A DNA stretch of 64,000 bases from Anaerolineaceae bacterium (lineage in GTDB: Bacteria > Chloroflexota > Anaerolineae > Aggregatilineales > Phototrophicaceae). Below the pieces are notes generated by a model. That model made no database searches, was not told the DNA's origin, and saw only the letters and a list, made by a program, of their open reading frames with translations. Below are positions 52,614 through 61,068 of this stretch, piece after piece (the stretch's first letter is position 1; each line of letters begins with the position of its first letter). The position numbers were made by a program, and so were the translations under genes. The DNA is taken from positions 1 through 64,000 of the forward strand of contig JACKCG010000007.1 of the NCBI GenBank assembly GCA_020634135.1, read 5' to 3'.

Positions 52614-53225
52614 TTAACGGGCAGCTGCGTAGCGTTTCGCCACTTCGTTCCAGTTCACGACATTCCACCATGCAGAGATATAGTCCGGGCGGCGGTTCTG
52701 GTATTTCAGGTAGTAGGCGTGTTCCCAAACATCCAGCCCTAAAATCGGTGTCTTGCCTTCCATAAGCGGGGTATCCTGATTGGGCGTCGAGGTCACACTG
52801 ACACTGCCGTCTTTTTCAGCTACCAGCCATGCCCACCCAGAGCCGAAGCGTGTCGCCCCTGCCGCCGCGAATTTCTCCTGAAACGCTGCAAAGCTGCCAA
52901 AGGCGGCGTTGATGGCGTTCGCCAGGTCGCCAGTCGGTTCGCCACCACCATTAGGACTCATGATCTGCCAGAACAGGCTGTGATTAGCGAAACCACCACC
53001 GTTGTTCCGTACTGCGGTGCGGATCGCTTCCGGCACGCTTTCGAGTGAACCCAACAGGTCCTCAATTGTTTTGCTCTGGAGGGCGGCATGGCCTTCCAGC
53101 GCCTTGTTCAGATTATTTGTGTAACCGGCATGATGCTTACCATGATGAATTTGCATGGTCTGCGAATCAATGTGTGGCTCCAATGCGTCAAACGCATAGG
53201 GGAGCGAAGGGAGTTCAAAAGCCAT
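52614..53225 (-). CDS. sodA: Fe/Mn superoxide dismutase
   Basis: A 203-residue cytoplasmic enzyme turning superoxide into peroxide and oxygen. Metal ligands: His in QIHHGKHHAGY, His in NHSLFWQIM, Asp and His in DVWEHAYYLKY, with the C-terminal PDYISAWWNVVNW block. The GGFANHSLFW with GSGWAWLV pattern is closer to Mn-type enzymes, but Fe cannot be excluded, so the symbol is provisional. AAGGAG precedes ATG 53225 closely. No regulator is adjacent. Confidence 0.95.
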   Translation of the reverse strand: MAFELPSLPYAFDALEPHIDSQTMQIHHGKHHAGYTNNLNKALEGHAALQSKTIEDLLGSLESVPEAIRTAVRNNGGGFANHSLFWQIMSPNGGGEPTGDLANAINAAFGSFAAFQEKFAAAGATRFGSGWAWLVAEKDGSVSVTSTPNQDTPLMEGKTPILGLDVWEHAYYLKYQNRRPDYISAWWNVVNWNEVAKRYAAAR

Positions 53226-53511
53226 GATCTATACTCCTTCTTATCATAATAGGTGGCGTGCAGGCATCAGACACACCTGCTTATTCGAGAGCAGCTTACG
53301 GTAGTTATTGTAACCCGCGAGTATAAGAGGCGCGTTAAACACCACATCCAAAGCGAAACCTTGTAGTATCATATACCCGCCGCCGGATGAAAGAAAACCG
53401 GCATTATGTCCAGTTCAGAGTCTGGCCTTTTGACCAATAGCCGCGCGTGATACTATCTAGCCAAAGGGGTGTTGCCACCACTGTTTCACACCCTGCCGAA
53501 AGAAGCCCATC

Positions 53512-54432
53512 ATGACATATCCAGAAACTGATTCGCGGCAAACGCCAGTCCAGGCCTATATCCTGCTCGCCACCGGAGTCGCAGCCGTGTCGCTGGCCGC
53601 TATTTTCATCAAGCTGGCACAGGCACAAGGCTTACCATCGCTTTTAATCGCTGCTGCCCGTCTGGTGATCGCCTCAGTCATCCTGACACCGATCACTCTG
53701 CGACGACACTTGGCAGATATTCGCGGTCTGAACCGGCGCGAAATAATGCTGGCACTGCTGGCAGGGTTATTCCTGGCGCTGCATTTCGCCACCTGGATTC
53801 TCTCGTTTGAATACACGACAGTGCTGGTGAGCGTTGTACTGGTGACAACAAGCCCGCTGTGGATTGCGATTGCAGAAGTCACTTTGCTGCGAGCACATTT
53901 TGGGCGTCTGTTAATCGTCGGGCTGATGGTTGGCATGGCGGGGAGCGTCATCGTCGCAATTCCCCCGGATGGCAGCCTCAATCTGGGCAACGAACCGCTA
54001 ATCGGCAGTGGTCTGGCGCTGGTGGGCGGCATAACCGTCGCCGCTTATCTGCTCATCGGGCGCAGCCTGCGTACTACGCTTCCGCTGCTGCCCTATATCT
54101 GGCTGGTATACACCTTTGCCGCCCTGATTTTACTGATCCTGGTGGGGCTATCTGGCATTGCAATAGGCGGCTACACGACGGAAGGTTACGTCTGGATGCT
54201 GGCGCTGGGGCTGATTCCGCAGTTGATCGGGCATTCGTCGTTCAATTACGCTCTGCGTTATTTCAGCGCCACCTATACCAGTATCGCCATTGAACTTGAG
54301 CCAGTGCTGAGTGCCATCATTGCCTATTTTGTCTTCAACGAAATTCCGAACGGATTACAGGTGCTGGGGAGTGTTGTAATCCTGGCAGGGGTTACAATGG
54401 CGAGCCTGGAACAAGCGCGGAGCAGCGCATAA
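53512..54432 (+). CDS. EamA/DMT-family transporter
   Basis: A 306-residue membrane protein with about ten hydrophobic helices arranged as two EamA repeats (roughly 15-145 and 160-300). The typical YTTVLVSVVLVTTSPLWIAI and ELEPVLSAIIAYFVFNE edges place it in the drug/metabolite transporter superfamily. Substrates of related proteins include amino acids and metabolites; none can be assigned here. The start is ATG 53512. It converges on the solute-binding gene with only 6 bases between stops and no room for a terminator. Confidence 0.93.
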   Translation: MTYPETDSRQTPVQAYILLATGVAAVSLAAIFIKLAQAQGLPSLLIAAARLVIASVILTPITLRRHLADIRGLNRREIMLALLAGLFLALHFATWILSFEYTTVLVSVVLVTTSPLWIAIAEVTLLRAHFGRLLIVGLMVGMAGSVIVAIPPDGSLNLGNEPLIGSGLALVGGITVAAYLLIGRSLRTTLPLLPYIWLVYTFAALILLILVGLSGIAIGGYTTEGYVWMLALGLIPQLIGHSSFNYALRYFSATYTSIAIELEPVLSAIIAYFVFNEIPNGLQVLGSVVILAGVTMASLEQARSSA

Positions 54433-54438
54433 GCCCCG

Positions 54439-56175
54439 CTACCCTGCCAACACAAAACCCAGGTATTCAGATGCTCCCGGCCAAATATCAAAGGTGAACA
54501 CATCTTCCGGCAGCATAACTGGCGCAAGCATATTCTGCCACTGACCTTCCCTGGCAAGTTCCTGAAGGGTGTATTCCACCAGCAGGCGGAAGTCAATGTC
54601 ATTACGCGGCACTGCTAAAGCGGCATAAGTCCGGCTGTACCAGGGATCGGCATTCCCAACTCGCGTGGTAATCCGCAGCAGGCCGGGGTTCGCCGCCAGG
54701 TGGGGAATCAGTTTGAGCGAATCGCCGAATGTCACATCCGCATTGTTATCCACTAACATATGGAAAGCGGCATCCTGCTCGCGGTTGATAGTGAAAATCC
54801 GCACGGCGGTATTGACGCTTGCAGCCAACGCATTCACACGATCCGCCGCACCCGGTTCGCTGGCAAAGACCGCCACCCACTTTCCGCGAATATCATTGAA
54901 CGTCTCGTAGTCATCATTCTCTTTGACCATCAGGCGTTCACCGTGCAGCAGATACGGCGCGGTCAGGTCTACCTGGTCACTAAGCGACCAATCCGGCACC
55001 ACACCCACCGCAATGTCGGCCTGCCCGCTGGCGACCAGCGACACCGGATTATCGCCCGGTACAGCCTGCACCTGCACGCCCCACCGTGCCGCCATTGCCC
55101 CCACCAAACCTCGATTGAGTGTATCCAACCGGCGTTCACTTTCCGTCGCATCTGCTGGTAAATCAACCAGTCCGGCAACCCGCAATACACCCGCCTGACG
55201 AATACGAGGGATGGCATACTGCGGCGGATACGGTATCTGAGTCGAGAACTGAGCAAGCTGCGGGGCATCGTCCCCGATTCCACTCCAGGGGATAATCGCC
55301 CCAGGATAACTACCGCCGGGGAAATAAGTCTGGTAGATTTCTTTTAACTTCCCTTGTTGTTCCAGATATTGCAGGGTTTTATTGATGAGGTTGCGCCAGT
55401 TCACATCCTGCCGCCGTACCGCCAGAGCATACGGTTCAGCCGTCACCGGCGTCTCTAACAGGCGCACCAGCCCCGCCTCAACGGAGAGCCGCTGGAGACG
55501 AAAGCGGCTGTCCACAATCGCATCCACGTCTCCGGCTGCGAGCGCCACTACCGCCCGATCAAGATTATAATAGGTCTGCACGGTGACCGAAATGCCGCTG
55601 CGACGCTGCCATTCTGCCACCACCGCCTCGCTTGAAGTACCCAGCACCACACCCACACGCCGGCCAGAAAGATCAGCCGACTGTTGTGCGGGATCATCTT
55701 GACGCACTATCATGGACTGCGCCCCGATATAATAGGTCTGGCTGAATTCAACCTGGGTATCCAGTTCACGGCGATGCACCAATGCTGCTGCCAGAACATC
55801 CACCTCCCCATTCTGGAGCATGTCCAATGCCGTCTGGCGCGTCACCTGTACTGGCACAAACGTCACGTCCCAGGCCTCAGCTAACGCCCGCGCCAGGTCA
55901 GCGTCGTAACCGGTCACTTCCCCACGAATATTCAATTCGCCGAATGGAGGTGCATTGTACAGCATACCTACCCGCACCTGGCCGTCGCGCTGCACACGTG
56001 CCAGGGTAGATTCCGCCAGCAATGCATCGCTTACACCGTTGTCCAGGGTCGGAATCGGTGTCGGTGGTATCAGGGTCGGGACGACATCGGCCTGCTGCGC
56101 CAGTCCTGCCCCGGAAACCAATACGCCCAGACTAAGTGTGAGCGCCGTCAGTCCAGTTAGAATCCGTTGTCTCAT
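54439..56175 (-). CDS. Exported protein with two solute-binding domains
   Basis: A 578-residue secreted protein. A signal peptide (MRQRILTGLTALTLSLGVLVSGAG) is followed by two tandem family 3 solute-binding domains: about 58-295 (VQRDGQVRVGMLYNAPPFG, YDADLARALAEAWDV) and 315-565 (VLRVAGLVDLPA region to YTLQELAREGQW). Each resembles an amino-acid-binding protein. No ABC permease or ATPase lies nearby, and the protein has no lipobox. It may be a receptor or a soluble binding protein for a distant transporter. The first 44 bases overlap the 3' end of nadD, so expression may be coupled. The second domain is less similar to standard ones, so ligand specificity could differ between the two. Confidence 0.87.
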   Translation of the reverse strand: MRQRILTGLTALTLSLGVLVSGAGLAQQADVVPTLIPPTPIPTLDNGVSDALLAESTLARVQRDGQVRVGMLYNAPPFGELNIRGEVTGYDADLARALAEAWDVTFVPVQVTRQTALDMLQNGEVDVLAAALVHRRELDTQVEFSQTYYIGAQSMIVRQDDPAQQSADLSGRRVGVVLGTSSEAVVAEWQRRSGISVTVQTYYNLDRAVVALAAGDVDAIVDSRFRLQRLSVEAGLVRLLETPVTAEPYALAVRRQDVNWRNLINKTLQYLEQQGKLKEIYQTYFPGGSYPGAIIPWSGIGDDAPQLAQFSTQIPYPPQYAIPRIRQAGVLRVAGLVDLPADATESERRLDTLNRGLVGAMAARWGVQVQAVPGDNPVSLVASGQADIAVGVVPDWSLSDQVDLTAPYLLHGERLMVKENDDYETFNDIRGKWVAVFASEPGAADRVNALAASVNTAVRIFTINREQDAAFHMLVDNNADVTFGDSLKLIPHLAANPGLLRITTRVGNADPWYSRTYAALAVPRNDIDFRLLVEYTLQELAREGQWQNMLAPVMLPEDVFTFDIWPGASEYLGFVLAG

Positions 56176-56785
56176 GAGCTATGGCTTGATTCTGATATAA
56201 TCGATTGGATTTGATGTAGTCTAAGACGCTGTCCGGCACCAGATAGCGCACGCTGCGCCCGGCCCGAATGCGTTCCACAATGTCGCTGGATGAAATTTGC
56301 AGGATCGGGGCGTCAATCATCACCGTGCGAGCAGCCAACCCTGGCAAAATTGCCTCATGCATATTGGCTTCAATACCATCCAGGGGGCGGCGCATCACGG
56401 CGAGATGGCAGAGCCGGATCATCTCTTCCGGCTGATACCATGCCGGTAAATCATGAAAAGAATCCCCGCCCATCACAAAGAACAAGTCTGCGTCCGGGTA
56501 TAACTTCTGGATAATCCGCACCATTTCCAGCGAATAGTGCGGCCCGGCACGGTCTATATCTACACGGGAGATACGGAAGCTGGTGTTATCCTCTGTTGCC
56601 AATCGCAGCATCGCCAACCGGTGCTGGATCGGTGTTTTCGTTTCATGCTGCTTATGCGGCGGGTCACCTGCCGGGACAAATAACAAATCCGTCAGCCCCA
56701 AGGCATCAGCGGCATATTCGGCCAGAATCAGATGTCCCAGATGTGGGGGGTCAAAGGTGCCACCGAGAATTCCTATCCGCTGCAT
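56132..56785 (-). CDS. nadD: Nicotinate-nucleotide adenylyltransferase
   Basis: A 217-residue enzyme that adenylates nicotinate mononucleotide in NAD synthesis. It has the nucleotidyltransferase GGTFDPPHLGHL (about 8-19) and the C-terminal SSSDIVERIRAGRSVRYLVPDSVLDYI block. About 20 residues (SNRLYQNQAIAHETTDSNWT) extend past the usual end and overlap the solute-binding gene. It follows obg by 6 bases, the common obg-nadD operon order. Start ATG 56785. Confidence 0.95.
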   Translation of the reverse strand: MQRIGILGGTFDPPHLGHLILAEYAADALGLTDLLFVPAGDPPHKQHETKTPIQHRLAMLRLATEDNTSFRISRVDIDRAGPHYSLEMVRIIQKLYPDADLFFVMGGDSFHDLPAWYQPEEMIRLCHLAVMRRPLDGIEANMHEAILPGLAARTVMIDAPILQISSSDIVERIRAGRSVRYLVPDSVLDYIKSNRLYQNQAIAHETTDSNWTDGAHT

Positions 56786-56791
56786 AACCGT

Positions 56792-58054
56792 CTAGTCCGA
56801 CCATTCAAGTTCAAAATCGCCAATAAAAACAGTATCGCCCACCTTGACTCCCGCTTTTTCCAGCGCCTTAGAAACCCCCAGGGTTTCCAGGATCCGCTGG
56901 AAACGCAGGACGGCATCCTCATAATCCCAGTATGTCATCATGGCCGCCCGTTCAATACGCTTGCCGGATACCCGGAACACGCCCTCGCCCTCTTTCGTGA
57001 TGGTAAAGGCAAATTCATCCTCAGGAATCTCATAGAGCGGCACATCGGGAACAACCACAGGAGTTACAGCAGGAAGCGAGTCTATGAGCGCGAAGATGCG
57101 CTGAATCAGTGGGCGGACATTTTCCCGCGTCAGGGCGGAAATCGCCATTGGCTCAACCCCGCGCTCCCTGAGCGCCGCTTCAATGTCCGGCCACTTGGCT
57201 TGCGCTTGCGGCAAATCCATCTTGTTAAACACCACGATCTGCGGTTTTTCGCCCAACTGCTCGTCATACAGTGCCAGTTCGCTATTGATCTGGCTGTAGT
57301 CGGCCAGCGGGCTTTCGCTGTCACCGTTAATGAGATGTACCAGGACTTTGGTGCGCTGTACATGGCGCAAAAAAGCATGGCCCAACCCGACCCCCATGTG
57401 CGCCCCTTCAATCAAACCGGGGATGTCAGCGGCGACTAAATCACGATCGTCATACAGCACTACACCCAGGTTCGGCTCCAGGGTCGTAAACGGGTAATCC
57501 GCAATTTTCGGGCGGGCGTTGCTGATGACCGAGAGTAACGTGGATTTCCCGGCGTTCGGCACACCCACTAATCCGACATCTGCGATCAATTTGAGTTCCA
57601 GAAGCAGCCAGCGTTCCACTCCAGGCTCGCCCTTCTCGGCCACGCGCGGCGCCTGGTTAGCAGCATTGGCAAAACGCGCATTCCCACGCCCACCCCGCCC
57701 GCCATGCACAACGGTCACATGGTCATCGGGGTGAACCAGGTCGGCCAGAAGTGCGCCAGTTTCCGCGTCGCGTACCACCGTTCCTGGTGGCACCTCAATC
57801 TCCAGTGATTTCGCACTGGCACCTGTCTGGTTCTTCGGCCCACCCCGCGTGCCGGAATCAGCCTTAAAATGGATGCGGCGCTGGAAACTGGACAAGGTAT
57901 TAATCTTGGGATTTACCTTAAAGGTGACATCACCGCCATTCCCGCCATCACCACCGGATGGCCCGCCGCGTGGTACATATTTCTCACGGTGGAAGGCAAT
58001 CAGGCCGTCGCCCCCGTCGCCGCTGCGAACATAGATTTTGACTTCATCTAACAT
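56792..58054 (-). CDS. obg: Obg-family GTPase
   Basis: A 420-residue ribosome-associated GTPase. The glycine-rich Obg fold (about 1-158, GGDGGNGGDV), the G domain (GLVGVPNAGKST, DIPGLIEGAHMGVGLGHAFL, FNKMDL) and a C-terminal OCT domain (about 345-420) are all present. It is implicated in large-subunit assembly and stress control in other bacteria. The OCT domain is found in only some lineages. Start ATG 58054 gives MLDEVKIYVRSGDGGDG as expected. It is followed by nadD (6 bases) and preceded by the epimerase gene (9 bases). Confidence 0.97.
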   Translation of the reverse strand: MLDEVKIYVRSGDGGDGLIAFHREKYVPRGGPSGGDGGNGGDVTFKVNPKINTLSSFQRRIHFKADSGTRGGPKNQTGASAKSLEIEVPPGTVVRDAETGALLADLVHPDDHVTVVHGGRGGRGNARFANAANQAPRVAEKGEPGVERWLLLELKLIADVGLVGVPNAGKSTLLSVISNARPKIADYPFTTLEPNLGVVLYDDRDLVAADIPGLIEGAHMGVGLGHAFLRHVQRTKVLVHLINGDSESPLADYSQINSELALYDEQLGEKPQIVVFNKMDLPQAQAKWPDIEAALRERGVEPMAISALTRENVRPLIQRIFALIDSLPAVTPVVVPDVPLYEIPEDEFAFTITKEGEGVFRVSGKRIERAAMMTYWDYEDAVLRFQRILETLGVSKALEKAGVKVGDTVFIGDFELEWSD

Positions 58055-58063
58055 AGTTGTTGT

Positions 58064-59098
58064 CTAATTCATCTGCTGGTCAGACAGATGAGAACCTTTC
58101 AAACACTCCAATGCCGGCACAAGGTCGGGCTGCCCAGCACGATACCAGGCAATGGTTTGCTTAGCGCCTTCCCGGAAAGCCGTTGGTGTAAAACCCAGCT
58201 CGCGCCGGGCCTTATCGCTGGAAATCCGCCAGTTATTATACACATACGAACGTAAGTTTAGCGGCCAAAACGGTTCGCTGTGCGTAATCACCGAAAGCGC
58301 CTCTAACATCCGAGCGGTCTGGATACCTAACCAGCCAGGGATGGGCAGGCGCGGCCAGCGTATGTTGGCTTCCTCACACACAATGTCAAATGCTTCTTTA
58401 TGCGAAATCCAGTCACCGCAAATATGGTAAATCTCGCCCAGGCGTGCTTTGTCCAGCGCTGTCAGGATGGATTGCGCCACATCGGTGATATAGGCCGGGA
58501 AGATAATATAGCTTCCCCCATTGATCTGCATGATAATACCGCGCATGGGGTCTTTAAAAAACAGCCGGTTAAAAGCATACGTCCCCAGCGGGCCGTAATA
58601 GGCGCCAGGACGCAGAATCACCACCGGCAGATGGCAATCTTCATAATAGCGGATGGCAGATTGCTCCGCCTGTAACTTACTGCGCTGGTAGGGATCAGCC
58701 GGATTCGGCGGGTAGCTTTCGTCAATAATCAGGTTGGGATCAGGCTGGCCGATAACCGCTGCCGTTGAGATATGAATCAGCCTTTCAACGCCTGCCGCAT
58801 GGGCGGCTGCCATGACATGTTCACTGCCAAATGCGTTCGTTTCCAGAAAAGCCCGTTCATCCCCCCAAAAACGAAACATGCCACCGGCATGAATAACATA
58901 ACGACAGCCCGCGATTCCCCGCTTAATCACATCCTTGTCAAGTAGGTCTCCGGTGATGATTTGTACACCGGGATAGCGCTGCAACCAGGAATTAGCGGAT
59001 GCATCCCGCGTCAGTACCCGCACAGAGTAACCAGCCTGGCACAACGCCGGGACGAGATGCCGTCCAAGAAAACCTGTCCCCCCGGTCACAAAAATCAT
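58064..59098 (-). CDS. NAD-dependent epimerase/dehydratase (extended SDR)
   Basis: A 344-residue extended short-chain dehydrogenase. The Rossmann motif TGGTGFLGRHL (about 5-15) and the catalytic Tyr-Lys (DPYQRSKLQAEQ) with upstream Ser (HISTAAVIG) are present. Such enzymes act on sugar nucleotides or on steroid-like or flavonoid-like substrates; the sequence does not decide. ATG 59098 starts MIFVTGG with GGTGG upstream; the frame to 59170 overlaps the neighbouring gene. It shares a tight transcript with obg (9-base gap). Confidence 0.9.
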   Translation of the reverse strand: MIFVTGGTGFLGRHLVPALCQAGYSVRVLTRDASANSWLQRYPGVQIITGDLLDKDVIKRGIAGCRYVIHAGGMFRFWGDERAFLETNAFGSEHVMAAAHAAGVERLIHISTAAVIGQPDPNLIIDESYPPNPADPYQRSKLQAEQSAIRYYEDCHLPVVILRPGAYYGPLGTYAFNRLFFKDPMRGIIMQINGGSYIIFPAYITDVAQSILTALDKARLGEIYHICGDWISHKEAFDIVCEEANIRWPRLPIPGWLGIQTARMLEALSVITHSEPFWPLNLRSYVYNNWRISSDKARRELGFTPTAFREGAKQTIAWYRAGQPDLVPALECLKGSHLSDQQMN

Positions 59099-59153
59099 GA
59101 ATGAACCACCTATATGTGTGCAAGCGCGGCGAGGTTTTGGCGGCAAACAAGAC

Positions 59154-59654
59154 TCAATTATCACGCCCAATCGTCGTTGGGAAATCGGGGATTACGGACA
59201 TTTCCTGGAGGACACTCTTATTCTCCCACCCCAGTGGCAGTTCCTGGATCAAGGCCGCAATCTTCCAACGCGCACCTCGATCATCATACACCATCTTGTA
59301 AACTGTTACACCATCCGGGAGATACTGCGTGTGTAACCGCTCACGTGTCTGGTAATCATACGTTGCCATCCGACGCTGTGTCTGAAAGTCAATCACCACA
59401 CAGGTACGTCTATCGTCCGCAAAGGCTTTGACCTGCACTTGGTGATCGCAGCGCAGCACCCCAACAAAGCAATATGAACGGCGACCCTGGTACTGTGTCA
59501 TAATGTGCTGATAATGCCGCAGATATTGACCGGCAAGATAAATGGGCGCGCTGGCAAGTGGACGAGGCCAGGCTTGCAGCAGACTGTCCTGTAACCACTC
59601 CATCGCCGCCAAGTAATCTATTTGTACCTGTTCTACTGTCGAATCAGGTGCCAT
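59154..59654 (-). CDS. Hypothetical protein, possible NTF2-like fold
   Basis: A 166-residue protein with no signal peptide or clear family. The second half (VKAFADDRRTCVVIDFQTQRRM to RGARWKIAALIQEL) is a run of beta strands with the rhythm of an NTF2/SnoaL-like or similar cone fold; this is a weak impression. GGATAG precedes ATG 59654. The stop lies 55 bases before the epimerase start, so it probably heads that operon. An 11-bp perfect hairpin stands 47-81 bases upstream. Confidence 0.65.
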   Translation of the reverse strand: MAPDSTVEQVQIDYLAAMEWLQDSLLQAWPRPLASAPIYLAGQYLRHYQHIMTQYQGRRSYCFVGVLRCDHQVQVKAFADDRRTCVVIDFQTQRRMATYDYQTRERLHTQYLPDGVTVYKMVYDDRGARWKIAALIQELPLGWENKSVLQEMSVIPDFPTTIGRDN

Positions 59655-59700
59655 CTATCCTGCCTCAAAGGCTGCTTCGGTTCAAATCCAGGCACATCGG

Positions 59701-59735
59701 GACACTCACCAATAGCAGTAATTCTGGTGAGTGTC
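59701..59735. repeat. Perfect 11-bp hairpin between response-regulator and hypothetical genes
   Basis: GACACTCACCA (59701-59711) pairs with TGGTGAGTGTC (59725-59735) around a 13-base loop. No T run follows on the minus strand, so it may be an attenuator-like or protein-binding element rather than a plain terminator. Confidence 0.6.
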
Positions 59736-59882
59736 TTTAACTCTGGTTTATCTGACTTTACTCTGGCAAGCAGCAAAATACAATAGGAAAAACGGGCAGT
59801 GGGAGGAGCGTGTACATGGCACAAAGCGAGACTTTCAGCCCGCTCGCTCCCCCTTCCGGTTATAGAAGCTGCTCTCCAAATA

Positions 59883-60899
59883 TCAACCTTGCGTGGGGGT
59901 TTGATTTTTGAGAGACATCCAGATGTTCTGGCGCAGCCGTGCCAGACTCACCGGCTTAACCAGGTAGACATCTACTCTCGCCACCCCCAAAGCCAGTGTC
60001 TGCTCGTTCTGGGCGGCTGACGTCGGGGCGATCACGATAACCCGGAATTGATGAAAATCAACGATCTCGCGCAGTTTTGCCAACAGTTCCCACCCGTGCA
60101 TGTCAGGAAGCTGCATATCCATTACCAGCAAGTCCGGCAGGTTGTCTTCCAGCAGGCGCAGCGCATCACCGCCGGAATCAGCCTGGTGAACCTCCATCTC
60201 TAAATCCTGGCACAAAGAAACAATCGCCTCGTGATCTGCCGGTTCACCACCAACAACAACCACCCGCCGCCCGCGTGTTACGCGGGTATCGGTCTGGCTG
60301 GCGATAATTGTCGCCAGGTTATCTTCGGATTCAATTTCATATTCCAGGGATTCCGCCCGCTGTTTCGCTTCAACAAAGGCAACAACCAGGTCTCCCAGAA
60401 CAGGTGACAAAGCGGCGTGTAGTTGTCTTTGGGCGTTCTCCGCTGCCTCCAGTGTGTGGAACAACATGCCATCCTTTGGCCCGATTGCAATATGATTATC
60501 CCGAGCATATGGCACGTATTTTTCGACGAGATCCGCACCTTCCAGCACTTTTTGCGCACGGGGCAGATCCGCAGAAAGCAGCATCGTATTCAGGTAATAC
60601 ATGCGGACCCGGCCACGCCCTCTCTCTAAAACCTTAAGATGCCCAAAACGCCCTGTTTCTGGAAGCGCATATAACCATACATAAGTGCGGTTATAATGTT
60701 CAACTCGTCCTGCCGATTTGAGTTGGCCCAATTCGTAGTCAGTGATTGGATGCCCCATATCCTCATAGCGATACGCCAGATAATTCCCGGTCAGCAGATC
60801 TTGCACTCTTGACTCATCCCATTGAACTACAAATGAGCCGTTTGCCAGTGTAAACAGGGAATGACGAGGAACAGCAACACCACTCAGGACTTTTTTCAT
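59883..60899 (-). CDS. Degenerate response regulator with N-terminal domain of unknown type
   Basis: A 338-residue protein. Residues 1-165 show no family I know (WDESRVQDLLTGNYLAYRY and YYLNTMLLSADLPRAQKVLE resemble DNA-free sensor or DUF4388-like regions only weakly). Residues 210-330 are a receiver domain: phosphoacceptor Asp261 (VMDMQLPDMHG), Thr293 and Lys315 (LVKPV) are present. The acidic pair that coordinates Mg is replaced: VVVVGGEP (213-220) instead of VDDE, so phosphorylation may be impaired. There is no DNA-binding output domain. An 8-bp palindrome sits about 20 bases before its start. No histidine kinase is nearby. Confidence 0.8.
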   Translation of the reverse strand: MKKVLSGVAVPRHSLFTLANGSFVVQWDESRVQDLLTGNYLAYRYEDMGHPITDYELGQLKSAGRVEHYNRTYVWLYALPETGRFGHLKVLERGRGRVRMYYLNTMLLSADLPRAQKVLEGADLVEKYVPYARDNHIAIGPKDGMLFHTLEAAENAQRQLHAALSPVLGDLVVAFVEAKQRAESLEYEIESEDNLATIIASQTDTRVTRGRRVVVVGGEPADHEAIVSLCQDLEMEVHQADSGGDALRLLEDNLPDLLVMDMQLPDMHGWELLAKLREIVDFHQFRVIVIAPTSAAQNEQTLALGVARVDVYLVKPVSLARLRQNIWMSLKNQTPTQG

Positions 60900-60919
60900 T
60901 TGAACCCAACATCATTAAC

Positions 60920-60948
60920 CTCTATACTGCGGGAATCCCCGTATAGAG
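60920..60948. repeat. Palindrome upstream of the response-regulator gene
   Basis: CTCTATAC (60920-60927) pairs with GTATAGAG (60941-60948), with a GC-rich middle that folds further. It lies 21 bases upstream of the ATG at 60899 and could be an operator or leader hairpin. Confidence 0.5.
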
Positions 60949-61068
60949 TGCAACCTTTTAATGCCATCAACCGGTGGTTTTACAGAGAACCAGAAAAGAA
61001 GATGCCTGATTGACTATCGAACGGAGGCGCAAGCCTCTGTCGGACACAGCATATTCTCTGGTTTACCT

